DNA from: Paralithodes platypus
Lineage: Eukaryota > Arthropoda > Malacostraca > Decapoda > Lithodidae
Assembly (NCBI GenBank): GCA_032716605.1
Contig: CM064502.1
Coordinates: 53,894,879-53,958,878 of the forward strand
DNA: 64,000 nucleotides
Direction: 5' to 3'
Of this stretch, positions 21,925 through 32,116 are shown one piece after another. The translations under genes and the position numbers were made by a program. The notes below the pieces were generated by a model. That model made no database searches. It saw nothing but the letters and a program-made list of their open reading frames with translations, and was not told the origin of the DNA. Numbering within the stretch: position 1 is the stretch's first letter; each line of letters begins with the position of its first letter.

Positions 21925-21985
21925 CCTGAGGTGTGCGCACACACACACACACACAACACACACACACACACACAACAAACACACA
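21925..21985. repeat. (CA)n microsatellite
   Basis: CA tracts broken twice by AACA. Preceded by a short purine-rich stretch (21,836-21,915). Confidence 0.85.
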
Positions 21986-22039
21986 GCAAGAGCGAGAGGG
22001 AGTAGGACCTGGGCAAGAGACTTTGTGGGTCCCCCGAGG

Positions 22040-22170
22040 TGGTCTGACATCCCGATCTAGCAGGGAAAGTATTAGAGAAAACTTTCCCTGCCGGCGCCTG
22101 GGATCGAACCCCGGACACCAGGGCTAGCGCTCCCAATACAGAGACTAAGCGCGCTCGGCCACCGTGACCA
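22040..22170 (-). mobile_element. tRNA-derived SINE head
   Basis: In reverse complement: GGTCACGGTGGCCGAGCGCG (A-box region), then GGTGTCCGGGGTTCGATCCC (B box), then CCGGCAGGGAAAG. The spacing and the extra-arm region resemble a Ser/Leu-type tRNA ancestor. No clean acceptor stem pairing is seen, so this is read as a SINE. Confidence 0.6.
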
Positions 22171-22485
22171 AATGTATGTGTGTGTGTTTCTGTGTGTGTG
22201 TGTGTAATCCGTTTAGCAGGAAGTACAGTGGACGATATAAACCATGTCACACCACTAATATTTTCGATGCTCTTTCTATCCTTGTGACAATTACTCTGGC
22301 CACACATTTTCAACAAATATTAGCTGGTTATACCTTCGATTACCTGATTTGTATACGATTGCCTGTAGGTACACTATAGGTCCTTCCCAAGCTTAACAAA
22401 CTCATCTAATAATAGCTATAATAAAATGAAAGCATACATCATGGTATACTAAAACAGTTCATAGATTCGTCGGAGGAAACCAATA
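22171..22485. other. No gene recognised
   Basis: A (TG)n run at 22,166-22,204 and then unremarkable AT-rich sequence without supported frames. Confidence 0.6.
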
Positions 22486-22809
22486 TTAAGGGGAGATTTC
22501 CACTTGAGGGATTATTTTCTTAACCCCTTTCTCTCGCATGTTTAACTCCACTGCTATTGAGATTTTAAGACGTTCGCCCCATTAGTTTGGCGATTTTAAG
22601 AACTTTCCCCCCATTTCTGTAAATTTTTAGACATTTCGTACCATTTAGGCGTCGATGTTTTCCTGGCGAGCGATAGCGAGCCTGTAATGTAAGGTAATGT
22701 AAGAGGAAACGGCCTTCGGCCGGGACAAATTTATCTTGAAGGGGGTCAAGGGAGTGTAATTTTTAAGCTTGATGGAGGTCTAGGGTACAAACTAAATACC
22801 TCCCCTTAA
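22486..22809 (+). mobile_element. A-type TTAA MITE with small internal deletion
   Basis: TTAAGGGGAGATTTCCAC to AAATACCTCCCCTTAA, 324 bp. The CTACCGAAAAATG hairpin is deleted (GGGACAAATTTATC) and TAATGTAAGG is duplicated next to the core. Confidence 0.88.
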
Positions 22810-23036
22810 CTATAGTCTGTTTTATTTCAACTGGCGGTAAATTGAATCCCTTATAACAGTCTATTTGTCTATATTCAATGGACAAATATGGAACTACTAT
22901 GTCTCTGCATCATATTAAGACCAAGTGTATATAATTAGCACCATATTTCACTACAAAATCTTCAAAATATCTGAGAAATCTTGATGGGAACTTTGCAATT
23001 CACCGTCAGTTATAAAGAAACAGCATAGAGAGAAAG

Positions 23037-24010
23037 TGCATTGTATATTCTCAAAGGGACCATTGTATATTCTGAAAGTGCATTGTATATTCTGAAAGTG
23101 CATTGTATATTCTGAAAGTGCATTGTATATTCTGAAAGGGACCATTGTATATTCTGAAAGTGCATTGTATATTCTGAAAGTGCATTGTATATTCTGAAAG
23201 GGACCATTGTATATTCTGAAAGTGCATTGTATATTCTGAAAGTGCATTGTATATTCTGAAAGGGACCATTGTATATTCTGAAAGTGCATTGTATATTCTG
23301 AAAGTGCATTGTATATTCTGAAAGTGCATTGTATATTCTGAAAGGGACCATTGTATATTCTGAAAGTGCATTGTATATTCTGAAAGTGCATTGTATATTC
23401 TGAAAGGGACCATTGTATATTCTGAAAGTGCATTGTATATTCTGAAAGTGCATTGTATATTCTGAAAGGGACCATTGTATATTCTGAAAGTGCATTGTAT
23501 ATTCTGAAAGTGCATTGTATATTCTGAAAGTGCATTGTATATTCTGAAAGGGACCATTGTATATTCTGAAAGTGCATTGTATATTCTGAAAGTGCATTGT
23601 ATATTCTGAAAGGGACCATTGTATATTCTGAAAATGCATTGTATATTCTGAAAGTGCATTGTATATTCTGAAAGGGACCATTGTATATTCTGAAAGTGCA
23701 TTGTATATTCTGAAAGTGCATTGTATATTCTGAAAGGGACCATTGTATATCTGAAAAATGCATTGTATATTCTGAAAGTGCATTGTATATTCTGAAAGGG
23801 ACCATTGTATATTCTGAAAGTGCATTGTATATTCTGAAAGTGCATTGTATATTCTGAAAGTGCATTGTATATTCTGAAAGTGCATTGTATATTCTGAAAG
23901 TGCATTGTATATTCTGAAAGTGCATTGTATATTCTGAAAGTGCATTGTATATTCTGAAAGTGCATTGTATATTCTGAAAGTGCATTGTATATTCTGAAAG
24001 GGACCATTGT
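23037..24010. repeat. 20/22-bp minisatellite with higher-order organisation
   Basis: About 46 units of CATTGTATATTCTGAAAGTG (S, 20 bp) or CATTGTATATTCTGAAAG followed by GGAC (L, 22 bp). They are ordered, not random: after the first L the pattern SSSL-SSL-SSL (206 bp) recurs at least twice, and the right end is a homogeneous run of about nine S units. All three minus-strand frames are open for over 340 codons, which is an array artefact. Confidence 0.96.
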
Positions 24011-24158
24011 TTTGTGTTCGACTGTCCGGACGCGTGACCAAGCGCTATCTCTATAAATTTGTCTGTTTTTGTTTGTTTTGTTTTTTTGCACACATAATTA
24101 TCAGATAAAAATAGACACCTACTTCCTCTCTGGTATTTCCATTGTCACCCTAATAATA

Positions 24159-24381
24159 TTAACCCCTTCAGACACATATGACGCAGAGGTTGCCAGATTA
24201 GCAGTAAGAAATAGAGTTCTCTCACTCTTATAATTACCTCTCCAAATCCACAGCTAACTCAAAGACAACTGCAGAGGTTGAAGTAACTAAACTAAAGGTT
24301 TCTATATACCCCTGATGGTAACAAAGGCTTTAAAGTATCCCTACTGGGCTCAAAATTGCGTCATATGTCGGAGAGGGTTAA
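24159..24381. mobile_element. TTAACCC-ended MITE
   Basis: TTAACCCCTTCAGACACATA to GGAGAGGGTTAA. Close relative of 18,091-18,325, with a small internal deletion. It directly abuts the TTAA of the next element. Confidence 0.82.
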
Positions 24382-25147
24382 TTAAGGGGAGATGTGTTGT
24401 ATTTATTGGCCCATTTATGTATCTTTTTGTTATGTTATTAACGTCCTCCCTAGATCTCCATCAAGCTTAAGGGGAGATTTCCACTTGAGGGATTTTTTTC
24501 TTGACCCCTTGCTCCCTCATGTTTAGCCCCATTACTTTTGATATTATAAAACGTTTGCCCCATTAGTTTAGCGATTTTAAGAACTTTCACCCCATATTAA
24601 GACCTTTCGTGCCATTCAGGTGTCGATTTTATCCTGGCGAGCGATAGCGAGCCTGTAATATAAGAGGAACTGGCCTTCGGCCGGGACATTTTTCTACCGA
24701 AAAATGTACAAATTTATCTTGAAGGGGGTCAAGGGAGTGTAATTTTTAAGCTTGATGGAGGTCTAGGGTACAAACTAAATACCTCCCCTTAAACTGCACA
24801 TTATCGTCTAAATATAGCTAGAATAAACTTAAAAGTACGTCACCGGTACTGAAGGGGTTAACAAACACCCACCCAAGACCCTCATTCAAGATATTTTGTT
24901 TACATTTTTCGATAGAAAAATGTCCAGGCCGATGGCCGGTTCCTCTTAAATTAAAAGATCGCTATCGATCGCCAGGAAAAAGTAGACACCTAAATGGCAC
25001 GAAAGGTCTTACAATTGACAACGAAATGGGGCGAAAGGTGTTAAAATCGTCAAACTAATGGGCCGAACGCCTTAAAATCTCAAAACTAGTGGTGCTAATT
25101 AGTATGAGGGAGAAAGGGGTCCAGAAAAACAACCCATCTCCCCTTAA
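24382..25147 (-). mobile_element. B-type TTAA MITE carrying nested insertions
   Basis: Outer ends TTAAGGGGAGATGTGTTG and CAACCCATCTCCCCTTAA. The body is split at 24,467 by an A-type copy and, after it, by about 70 bp of an AAGTACGTCACCGGTACTGA repeat ending GGGGTTAA. Confidence 0.82.
24467..24792 (+). mobile_element. A-type TTAA MITE nested in a B-type copy
   Basis: TTAAGGGGAGATTTCCAC to AAATACCTCCCCTTAA, 326 bp. The host sequence TCCATCAAGC|TTAA is interrupted at its TTAA. Confidence 0.88.
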
Positions 25148-25262
25148 CCCTTTCAATCAGATGCCACCTTTTTGTTTCCCTTCAGTTTTGAACGGATTAC
25201 CTCTACCCGATTTTACACAGCTTGGGAAGCACTTGGAGCAACCAAAAGGTAAAAAACTATCT

Positions 25263-25363
25263 TAACCCCTTCAGTACCGGTGTCGTCTTTTTAATCTTAT
25301 GCTAGCAATATTTAGATGAATTTGTGCAGCTTGAAAAGGATCTGTGGTAGCAAAAAGGGTTAA
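25263..25363. mobile_element. Short TTAACCC-ended MITE
   Basis: TTAACCCCTTCAGTACCGGT to AAAAAGGGTTAA, 101 bp. The start and much of the sequence match the longer units at 26,986 and 31,414 (CAGTACCGGTGTCGTC). Confidence 0.7.
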
Positions 25364-25624
25364 GTGAGATAGTTCGAAGGCTGTTAATTACTAGAGGCCT
25401 TTTTTTAAACGGAATAAAATCGTCTAATATTAGCCAGCAGTAACAATACTAATAGTGTAATTATGATTAGTAGTCTTAATAGTAGTTGTTGTATTACTAC
25501 TAATAGTGGTAGTCATTGTAATAGCATCAGTAAGCAAAGCCTTATATTTATGTAAAGGTGAACAGATATTGCAGATAAAACAATGAAACAAAAATAGCTA
25601 TCTACATCCTGCCTCCAACTAAAA

Positions 25625-26175
25625 CCCATGTGTATTATCGTGTGAGCTCTGAAGTGAACGGGTGTGTGCTGTGTGTTGTCTGAAGTGAACGGGTGTGTGC
25701 TGTGTGTTGTCTGAAGTGAACGGGTGTGTGCTGTGTGTTGTCTGAAGTGAACGGGTGTGTGCTGTGTGTTGTCTGAAGTGAACGGGTGTGTGTTGTGTGT
25801 TGTCTGAAGTGAACGGGTGTGTGCTGTGTGTTGTCTGAAGTGAACGGGTGTGTGTTGTGTGTTGTCTGAAGTGAACGGGTGTGTGCTGTGTGTTGTCTGA
25901 AGTGAACGGGTGTGTGCTGTGTGTTGTCTGAAGTGAACGGGTGTGTGCTGTGTGTTGTCTGAAGTGAACGGGTGTGTGCTGTGTGTTGTCTGAAGTGAAC
26001 GGGTGTGTGCTGTGTGTTGTCTGAAGTGAACGGGTGTGTGCTGTGTGTTGTCTGAAGTGAACGGGTGTTGCTGTGTGTTGTCTGAAACGGGTGTGTGCTG
26101 TGTGTTGTCTGAAGTGAACGGGTGTGTGCTGTGTGTTGTCTGAAGTGAACGGGTGTGTGCTGTGTGTTGTCTTAC
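25625..26175. repeat. 31-bp minisatellite
   Basis: About 17-18 copies of TCTGAAGTGAACGGGTGTGT followed by GCTGTGTGTTG. Two units have GTTGTG, one lacks TG (near 26,067) and one has lost AGTGA (near 26,083). Because 31 is not a multiple of three, no long frame results. Confidence 0.96.
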
Positions 26176-26249
26176 ATCATTAGTTTAATATATACTGTAT
26201 ATAATATATTTTATTTTAATTTGATTTAATATATTTTACACTATTATTG

Positions 26250-26464
26250 TACAGTCGCGCTAATAAGTGATGTCTCAGCACCAAGTATGTTTTGATCAAT
26301 AATTGGTATCAACAATATATAAGCTGCATTTCTTCATATGGAGTGAGATATACAAACATGTTCCTACACTTACCCACCCTTTTCAACATCTGACAGACAT
26401 TAATACAGCACAGAGCAAGCCAAACGTAATGCCAGCTGAGACATGACTTATTAGCGCGATCGTA
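26250..26464. mobile_element. TA-flanked MITE, TIR CAGTCGCGCTAATAAGT
   Basis: TACAGTCGCGCTAATAAGTG and GACTTATTAGCGCGATCGTA, 215 bp. The interior is the reverse complement of the copy at 8441. (TA)n follows at 26,463-26,487. Confidence 0.85.
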
Positions 26465-26499
26465 TATATATATATATATATATATAATACAGTATATAT

Positions 26500-26985
26500 C
26501 AGGGAAAGGTAATATATAATTATTTTTTCCAGGTCATGTTAACTACACACTATCCTCTGAATAAGAACATTATAAGTGAAGTGAAAACAGTGGATCGTCT
26601 TAACCAATTAACTGTAATCCTCTGAACGATGAATTCGGGAAAATATTGCTGAATTGAGAGGAACCGATATATGATAATGCATATATCCATTTTCGTTTCT
26701 TCAGCAGACTACTTTTTGAAAATTGCTCTGTGTAGAAAGAAAAAAGTATATTACTTAACTTTATAATATACAGGAAAATACTGCATAATTTAAACAAGAG
26801 ACAAGCTATCTAGCCAAAAAGTGAAAACAATGTTAATACTATATTCAATAACTATGATAACGGTAATAGAACAGTGTTTTTGTTTATATTTAATTAAGCT
26901 ACAATTCTCCACATCACCAGCTTCAATAACTCTCAAGATCATACGGTGAATAATAATAAGTAACTCTGAATTCCACCTTATAAAT
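26500..26985. other. No gene recognised
   Basis: AT-rich sequence. Short minus-strand frames (26,600-26,797, 26,790-27,050) show no motif or coding bias. Confidence 0.6.
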
Positions 26986-27323
26986 CTAAACCCTTTCAGT
27001 ACCGGTGTCGTCCTTTTAACTTTATTCTGGCTACTATTAGACGATTTCATTCAATTTAAAAAGGACCTCCAGCAATAAACAGGCTTCGAACTATCTCCTT
27101 TAGCCTTTTTTTGTTCCCTGTTCTTGCTCTGTCTTGAGTCGGCCACCCCCAAGGAAAAAAAATAATAATAAAATAGAGGAAAATAAAAATAAAAAAAATT
27201 GAAAAGTGGGGATTGGGCCTGAGCATATAGATAGAATACCACAAATCATTCTTCAACTGCATTAATCGTCTAGATATAGCTAGAATATAATGAACAGGAC
27301 GTCGCCGGTACAGTCGGGGTTAA
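26986..27323. mobile_element. TTAACCC-type MITE with a nested short repeat
   Basis: CTAAACCCTTTCAGTACCGG to GGTACAGTCGGGGTTAA. At 27,115-27,235 it is interrupted by the short repeat TCTTGAGTCGGCCACCCCCA ... GTGGGGATTGGGCCTGAG. Confidence 0.7.
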
Positions 27324-27420
27324 AAAAAAAGTAACATATTCTATCAACGAGGCCAGCATAACTAATGCGATCAGAAGAACAGTGTTTCACAACTAAGCAA
27401 AAAGACTAAAAATATCGTGA

Positions 27421-27634
27421 ATATAGTCCGTTCATTCTAGGTTGGGCAAAAATCGTATCCTCTAACCTCTGTAACTCAAAAAGGGCTAGAACAAATGAGC
27501 TGTCAATATCCACACCTATTCTCTGGCTGACTCGTCCCTAATGGTAGAAATATTAGCTCGATTACTCGAGTTGTTTATGTATTTTTGATGTTAGTGGTCA
27601 AGATGTTTGCCCTAATTATATTGAACAGACTATA
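27421..27634. mobile_element. TA-flanked MITE, TATAGTC ends, diverged
   Basis: ATATAGTCCGTTCATTC at the left and GAACAGACTATAG at the right. The centre has the family signature CTCAAAAAGGGCTAGAACAA. It lies directly upstream of the Thr-rich frame discussed at 27,635. Confidence 0.75.
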
Positions 27635-27726
27635 GTAAGACCAATCAGAATCCTTTGGGTACATCAGCAAGGCCACAAGAACAGGACTTGAACCCGAGAA
27701 CAACAATGACAACAGCAAATGAAGAT
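27635..27726 (+). pseudogene. Upstream remnant of the Thr-rich membrane-protein frame
   Basis: This 92-bp segment is open in the frame ...ARPQEQDLNPRTTMTTANED, which is the frame that resumes as ANEDQATTTTMTTEEQ after the SINE. It ends in the left copy of the SINE target duplication (AACAGCAAATGAAGAT, 27,711-27,726). Read straight into the SINE, this frame stops at a TAG after LPYP. An acceptor-like CAGACTATAG precedes it, but a splice site there is unproven. It is most likely the 5' continuation of the gene before the SINE arrived. Confidence 0.6.
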
Positions 27727-28137
27727 GTGGTGATGGGCTGGTCTATCAGAGTGAGAACTGAGCGATCTCTGCCATACCCATAGCTTACTCTGACTGTTCC
27801 TTTTACTTATATATTTTCTAGATCCCAAGTGACGGCGTCTTTTCTGTGGATTGACCTCCCAATCTACCAAGATTGGAAGCCAAAGCGTCACATTTTTCCT
27901 TTGCCACTCAACTTTCTCTTCATAATTGCTGAGGGGCACAGGGCCCTGGGTGGGGCTTTGGTTTCCCGGGCGTTTCCGCACCCTCCTCAGCTCCCCGCCA
28001 TGGAGTGGCTTCGGTCACCCAGGCTTTATTGTGGTCCGCAGGCGAGGGTTCTGTGGGGGCGCTCGGCTATGGCCTTGGCCTTGCTCGGGGCCTTGGGGCT
28101 GTTCGGCCAGGCAGCTTGGGGAACAACAACAACAACA
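27727..28137 (+). mobile_element. SINE with (AAC)n tail, copy 2, inserted in a coding frame
   Basis: GTGGTGATGGGCTGGTCTAT to GCTTGGGGAACAACAACAAC, flanked by ACAACAGCAAATGAAGAT on both sides (27,709-27,726 and 28,138-28,155). That is a clear target-site duplication typical of LINE-driven retrotransposition. Compared with the copies at 32,936 and 42,275 it has one extra base near 28,044 (GCAGGCGAGGG against GCAGGGAGGG), which changes the downstream frame. Confidence 0.88.
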
Positions 28138-30249
28138 ACAACAGCAAATGAAGATCAAGCAACAACAACAACAATGACAACTGAAGAGCAAGATTTGACT
28201 TCCTTTGTAGGCCAAGAAAATCAAGGTCAAACACAAACAACAATATTTATAACAACAACAACAACAACAGCAACAATCGAAGGGCAAGAAAATAACCTTT
28301 TAGAAGATGAAGGAAATGGAACCAGTGAAGTAGATAACCCAACAACTAAGCAACAAGAAGAATTAAATACTTTGAAGAATGAAGAAGATCATACTAAAGC
28401 TACACCACCACCATCAGCATCAACACCACCACCACCAACACTATCAACACCATCAGCATCACCACCACCACCAACAGCACCATCACAACAACAAGGTATA
28501 AGTACTTTGGGCGGTCAACATAAGCAGGCCACAAATTCAGGATGTGCGAACTCGACCACCCGTCAACCAAACAAGTCTGAACACAACGACTCCAGACCCC
28601 GTAATCCAAGTGTACAACATTACCCATGGAATCAACAACCACTTGTAAATATATACCAACCTTGGATCCATCAGCATCAGTCAAAATTATACCTTTCCTG
28701 GTACAATCCACAATTTGCACAGTTATACCTTCCATTGTACTATCTGCCATTTGAAAGGTTACAGGTAAATCAAAGAGATCCTTATCAGTCTACCAATCCA
28801 ATCTCAGAAACACCAAAACATCCTACACAAAAGCCGAGTACAACTCTTGAACCACTCCATGAAAATTCAGGGTCCCCAAACGATGAGTCAAATTCAAGGT
28901 CCCCAAACGATGAGTCAAATACTATAGCCATATGCTTTTTGACATTTATTGTTATCATTCTGCTTTTCGGTATCACCTTACTTGTCGGCAAGCGCCATTT
29001 AAAAAAATGGATGAACAGTTATGGAGGTGAGTTAAAGAGTAGCAAATGGGTGGCAAAATATCAGAAGGTACTGGAGAAAGATCCATATCCTGAAGATTCT
29101 GAACTTGGGAGGCACCTGGGTTTGCTAATTTCCTTGTCTGAAAATGAAACAGGGTATCAGAAGACCTCTAGGAATATCAAACTGAAGGTTAGAAAAGACT
29201 GCAATATTAAGAGGAGTCAGGTGCCTTCACAAATGTCTTACTCATTGCCAGATCTCTTTGACTCTCAACTTCCTTTACTCAATGAACACTACAGGGCTGA
29301 GGCTAACGGGAGAGAACTGATAAACAGAGGGATAACAGACCAAGCATCCATCCATAACGAAACTTCTCAAGATCAAAACTTTGGCAAAACATTGATTATC
29401 AATAAAAAATCACTGTCGCCATTCAAGGAGTCTTCATTCAATCGATCAACATTCTCAACTGATTCTACCTCAAGAGATAGCATCGAGTCCTCAATCATCA
29501 CTCTAGAACAACTTCCAGATAAACTTGGTCATGGAATTCAACCACAGTCCGCAGTCACCACTCATGATCTTCTACCATATAAACTCAGCCATGGCACTGA
29601 ATTACAGTCCTCTCTCAACACTCCTGATCAGCTACAAGAAAATCTCAGCCATGGGATTCAACTAAAGTCTTCTCTCACTACTCTCGACCAGACACCAGAT
29701 AAACTCGGCAGAATTCAACTGCAGTCCACACTCACCACTCCTGATCACCTACAAGACAAATTCAACAATGGGATTAAACTACCTGAACCTCCATCACACC
29801 TCCCAGGTCAAGTCCCGGGCTCGTGGAAGCCTCATGTAGCTCCTGATCTAAATGATCCCAGTAATTCAAGTTCAGCAAAAGCATCTGTATCAGTGTTTGT
29901 AGATGTTGTAGACATTCACCTACCTGAACCTCCATCATATCTCCCAGGTCATGTCCCAGGCTCATGGAAGCCTCGAGCCCCTGTTCTGAGTGGTCATAGC
30001 AATTCCATGCAAGCATCTGTCTCACCGGATACAGATGTCCACACATTGCCTAAACTTCCAGAGTCTCCCAGTCAGGTTGGCATGCATACCATAGAGCCCA
30101 GTTCATTGCATGGTTTTATGGAGGCCCAGGTAAACTTCCCCAAGACGTCTGATACTGATGAGACAGAGCTCGAGTCTCTCCTTCCTCAACAAACCCGCTA
30201 CAAAATAACGCCCAAACACAAACGCAGACTACCGAGACATAAACACTAG
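28000..30249 (+). CDS. Type I membrane protein, mucin-like ectodomain, SINE-derived signal peptide
   Basis: Family not recognised. From the ATG at 28,000 (context CCGCCATGG) the frame gives 749 residues; an alternative ATG is codon 24 (28,069). Residues 24-41 are hydrophobic (MALALLGALGLFGQAAWG) with an A-W-G end that suits signal-peptidase cleavage. Then comes a Thr/Pro/Ser/Gln-rich ectodomain with several N-glycosylation sequons (NGT, NST, NKS, NDS) and a Trp/Tyr-rich patch (YPWNQQPLVNIYQPW). Residues 308-330 form one transmembrane helix (TIAICFLTFIVIILLFGITL), followed by a basic stop-transfer KRHLKKW. The 420-residue cytoplasmic tail has about five repeats of the D-x-L-x-x-K-L-x-HGI-x-x-QS type, two copies of LPEPPS-LPG-VPGSWKP (residues 594 and 641) and a basic C-terminus. 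The frame is also open upstream to 27,829 without ATG. No neighbour suggests a pathway. Expression and the true 5' exon are unknown. Confidence 0.6.
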   Translation: MEWLRSPRLYCGPQARVLWGRSAMALALLGALGLFGQAAWGTTTTTTTANEDQATTTTMTTEEQDLTSFVGQENQGQTQTTIFITTTTTTATIEGQENNLLEDEGNGTSEVDNPTTKQQEELNTLKNEEDHTKATPPPSASTPPPPTLSTPSASPPPPTAPSQQQGISTLGGQHKQATNSGCANSTTRQPNKSEHNDSRPRNPSVQHYPWNQQPLVNIYQPWIHQHQSKLYLSWYNPQFAQLYLPLYYLPFERLQVNQRDPYQSTNPISETPKHPTQKPSTTLEPLHENSGSPNDESNSRSPNDESNTIAICFLTFIVIILLFGITLLVGKRHLKKWMNSYGGELKSSKWVAKYQKVLEKDPYPEDSELGRHLGLLISLSENETGYQKTSRNIKLKVRKDCNIKRSQVPSQMSYSLPDLFDSQLPLLNEHYRAEANGRELINRGITDQASIHNETSQDQNFGKTLIINKKSLSPFKESSFNRSTFSTDSTSRDSIESSIITLEQLPDKLGHGIQPQSAVTTHDLLPYKLSHGTELQSSLNTPDQLQENLSHGIQLKSSLTTLDQTPDKLGRIQLQSTLTTPDHLQDKFNNGIKLPEPPSHLPGQVPGSWKPHVAPDLNDPSNSSSAKASVSVFVDVVDIHLPEPPSYLPGHVPGSWKPRAPVLSGHSNSMQASVSPDTDVHTLPKLPESPSQVGMHTIEPSSLHGFMEAQVNFPKTSDTDETELESLLPQQTRYKITPKHKRRLPRHKH

Positions 30250-30289
30250 CTGATCCGATGTCTTTGTCGGTTATGGTGTTTTTTTCTTT

Positions 30290-30690
30290 ATCATCTCTGC
30301 CAACAAAGTTGGACGGAGGTTTCGTTTTCGCCTCTGTTTGTTTGTCTGTGAACATGATATCTCACAAAGTTAAGAACTGATTTCCACAAAATTTGGTGGA
30401 CAGATATAATATACACCAAGGAAAAAGTGATTCAATTTAGGAAGCGATCTGGAGATGTTCACGATATTTGGTAGGCAGATAGGATATGTGCTATGAACCG
30501 ATATTCATGATATTAGGTGGGCAGATAGGATATGCGCTAAGGGAGAAGTGATTTAATTTAGGAGGCAATTTTGAGATTTTTACGAAATTTGGTGGGCAGA
30601 TAGGATATGCGCCAAGGAAAACGTGTTTCAATTTAGGAGAGGATCCGGATCATATCCTGGTAGAGATATGCACTCTATTGAGTGCCCCTC
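30290..30690. repeat. Dispersed repeat with internal direct repeats
   Basis: CTCTGCCAACAAAGTTGGAC, GGAGGTTTCGTTTTCGCC and TTTGTTTGTCTGTGAACATG resemble a repeat common in invertebrate genomes (from memory). Three or four diverged copies of about 100 bp follow, each with TTTGGTGGGCAGATAGGATA and GTGATTCAATTTAGGA. Confidence 0.65.
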
Positions 30691-30699
30691 TAGTTTTAT

Positions 30700-31060
30700 T
30701 ATAGTATTAAATTAGTTTTAGTTTGCTCTATAGACGCCTCACAAGACCCCTCTTCAAATTAAGAAGTGCCCCACAGATCTCCCTTCTAGCTAAATGTGTA
30801 CATGTTTCAGTAGAAAAAGGTCCCAGCCCCAGGTTATTATCTCTTAAAAGGTCCCAGCCCCAGGTTATTATCTCTTAAAAGGTCCCAGCCCCAGGTTATT
30901 ATCTCTTAAAAGGTCCCAGCCCCAGGTTATTATCTCTTAAATTGCAGACTCACTATTGCTCCCCAAGGAAAACAAAATCAACACCTGAATGAGGGGAAAC
31001 GTCTTACAATCACCGAACTAATAGGGTGATAATATTATATGGGTGGTGCCTGGAATTGCC
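30700..31060 (-). mobile_element. Diverged B-type MITE with 31-bp tandem repeat
   Basis: TTTAGTTTGCTCTATAGACG at the left and a core remnant (CACTATTGCTCCCCAAGG). Inside, AAAAGGTCCCAGCCCCAGGT followed by TATTATCTCTT is repeated four times (30,817-30,939). Confidence 0.7.
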
Positions 31061-31081
31061 CAAAGGTTAAAACTATCACAT

Positions 31082-31417
31082 TTAAGGGGAGGTTTTTAGT
31101 TGATTCCCTAGACCTCCATCAAGCTGAAAATTACACCCCCTAGACCCCCTTTCAAGATAAATTTGTACATTTTTCGGTAGAAAAATTTCCCGGCCCAAGG
31201 CCGGTTCCCCTTAAATTACAGGCTCGCTATCGCTTGCCAGGAAAAAATCGACACCTAAATGTCACGAATGGTCTTAAAATTGACAGAAATGGGGCGAGGG
31301 TTCTTAAAATCGCCAAACCAATGGGGTGACCGCCTTAAAATCTCAAAAACAATGGGGCTAAACATGAGGGAGAAAGGGGTCCAGAAAAAATTACTCCAGG
31401 TGGAAATCTCCCCTTAA
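31082..31417 (-). mobile_element. A-type TTAA MITE
   Basis: TTAAGGGGAGGTTTTTAG to GGAAATCTCCCCTTAA, 336 bp. Confidence 0.9.
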
Positions 31418-31631
31418 CCCGTGCAGTACCATGGGCGTCCCTTTCATCCTATTCTGGCACGTGTTACATGATTTCATTCAGCTTAGGAAGGACCTCCAGC
31501 AATAATAGGGCTTCAAACTATCTCAATCAACCCTTTTAACTACCACAGATCCTTCCGAAGCTCCATAATGTAGTCTAAATATTGCTAGAATAAAATATAA
31601 CAACACACGTCGCTGGTACTCAAAGGGTTAA
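31414..31631. mobile_element. TTAACCC-ended MITE sharing its TTAA with the neighbour
   Basis: TTAACCCGTGCAGTACCATG to GGTACTCAAAGGGTTAA. Its left TTAA is the right TTAA of the A-type copy, so one of the two was inserted at the other's boundary. Confidence 0.75.
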
Positions 31632-31739
31632 TAATGGGTTTCCTGAAGACTAATATTCCATGTTATTCGTTATTCTGTTATTCTTAGGAGTTCCTGCCTT
31701 TATTTGTAATTATTGATTGAAGGAAGCCCATCTCGTTTG

Positions 31740-31744
31740 ATTTG

Positions 31745-31776
<32 letters not shown>

Positions 31777-32116
31777 TTGGCTTGTATCCATTCGGCCCCA
31801 TTCAGCCTATTGTTTTAAGACGTTTACCCCCATCCAGGTGTCAATATTTTCCTGACGAGCGATAGCGAGCCAGCATATATATATTTTTGTTTTGACAGAA
31901 AGCTAAATTTGTAAATTTTTCGATAGAAAAAGGTCTCCGGCAAAGCCGGATTTCTCCATACAATGCTGGCTCGCTTATCGCTCGCCAGGAATAAATCAAC
32001 ACCTGGATGTGGATAAACGTCTTAAAACAGTTGGCTGAATGGGGCCGAATGGATACAAGCCAGGGAAAGAGAGAAAAGGAGAGAAAGATAAAAAAAAAAC
32101 GGTGACCCCCCTTAAG
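31740..32116. mobile_element. C-type palindromic MITE with the same core
   Basis: Long inverted arms: GGCTTGTATCCATTCGGCCC (31,779) pairs with GGGCCGAATGGATACAAGCC (about 32,043). The right edge is ACCCCCCTTAAG. The centre has GACGAGCGATAGCGAGCC, TTTTTCGATAGAAAAAGG and CCGGCAAAGCCGG, the hairpin set also seen in A and B types. A CT run lies in the left arm. Confidence 0.75.

Noticed and set aside
22951..24093. Three overlapping ORFs of over 340 codons on the minus strand
   Set aside because: All three frames of the same 20/22-bp array are open at once, which no real gene shows.
27664..27981. Minus-strand ORF of 105 codons over the SINE
   Set aside because: Antisense of a dispersed SINE; other copies do not keep it open.
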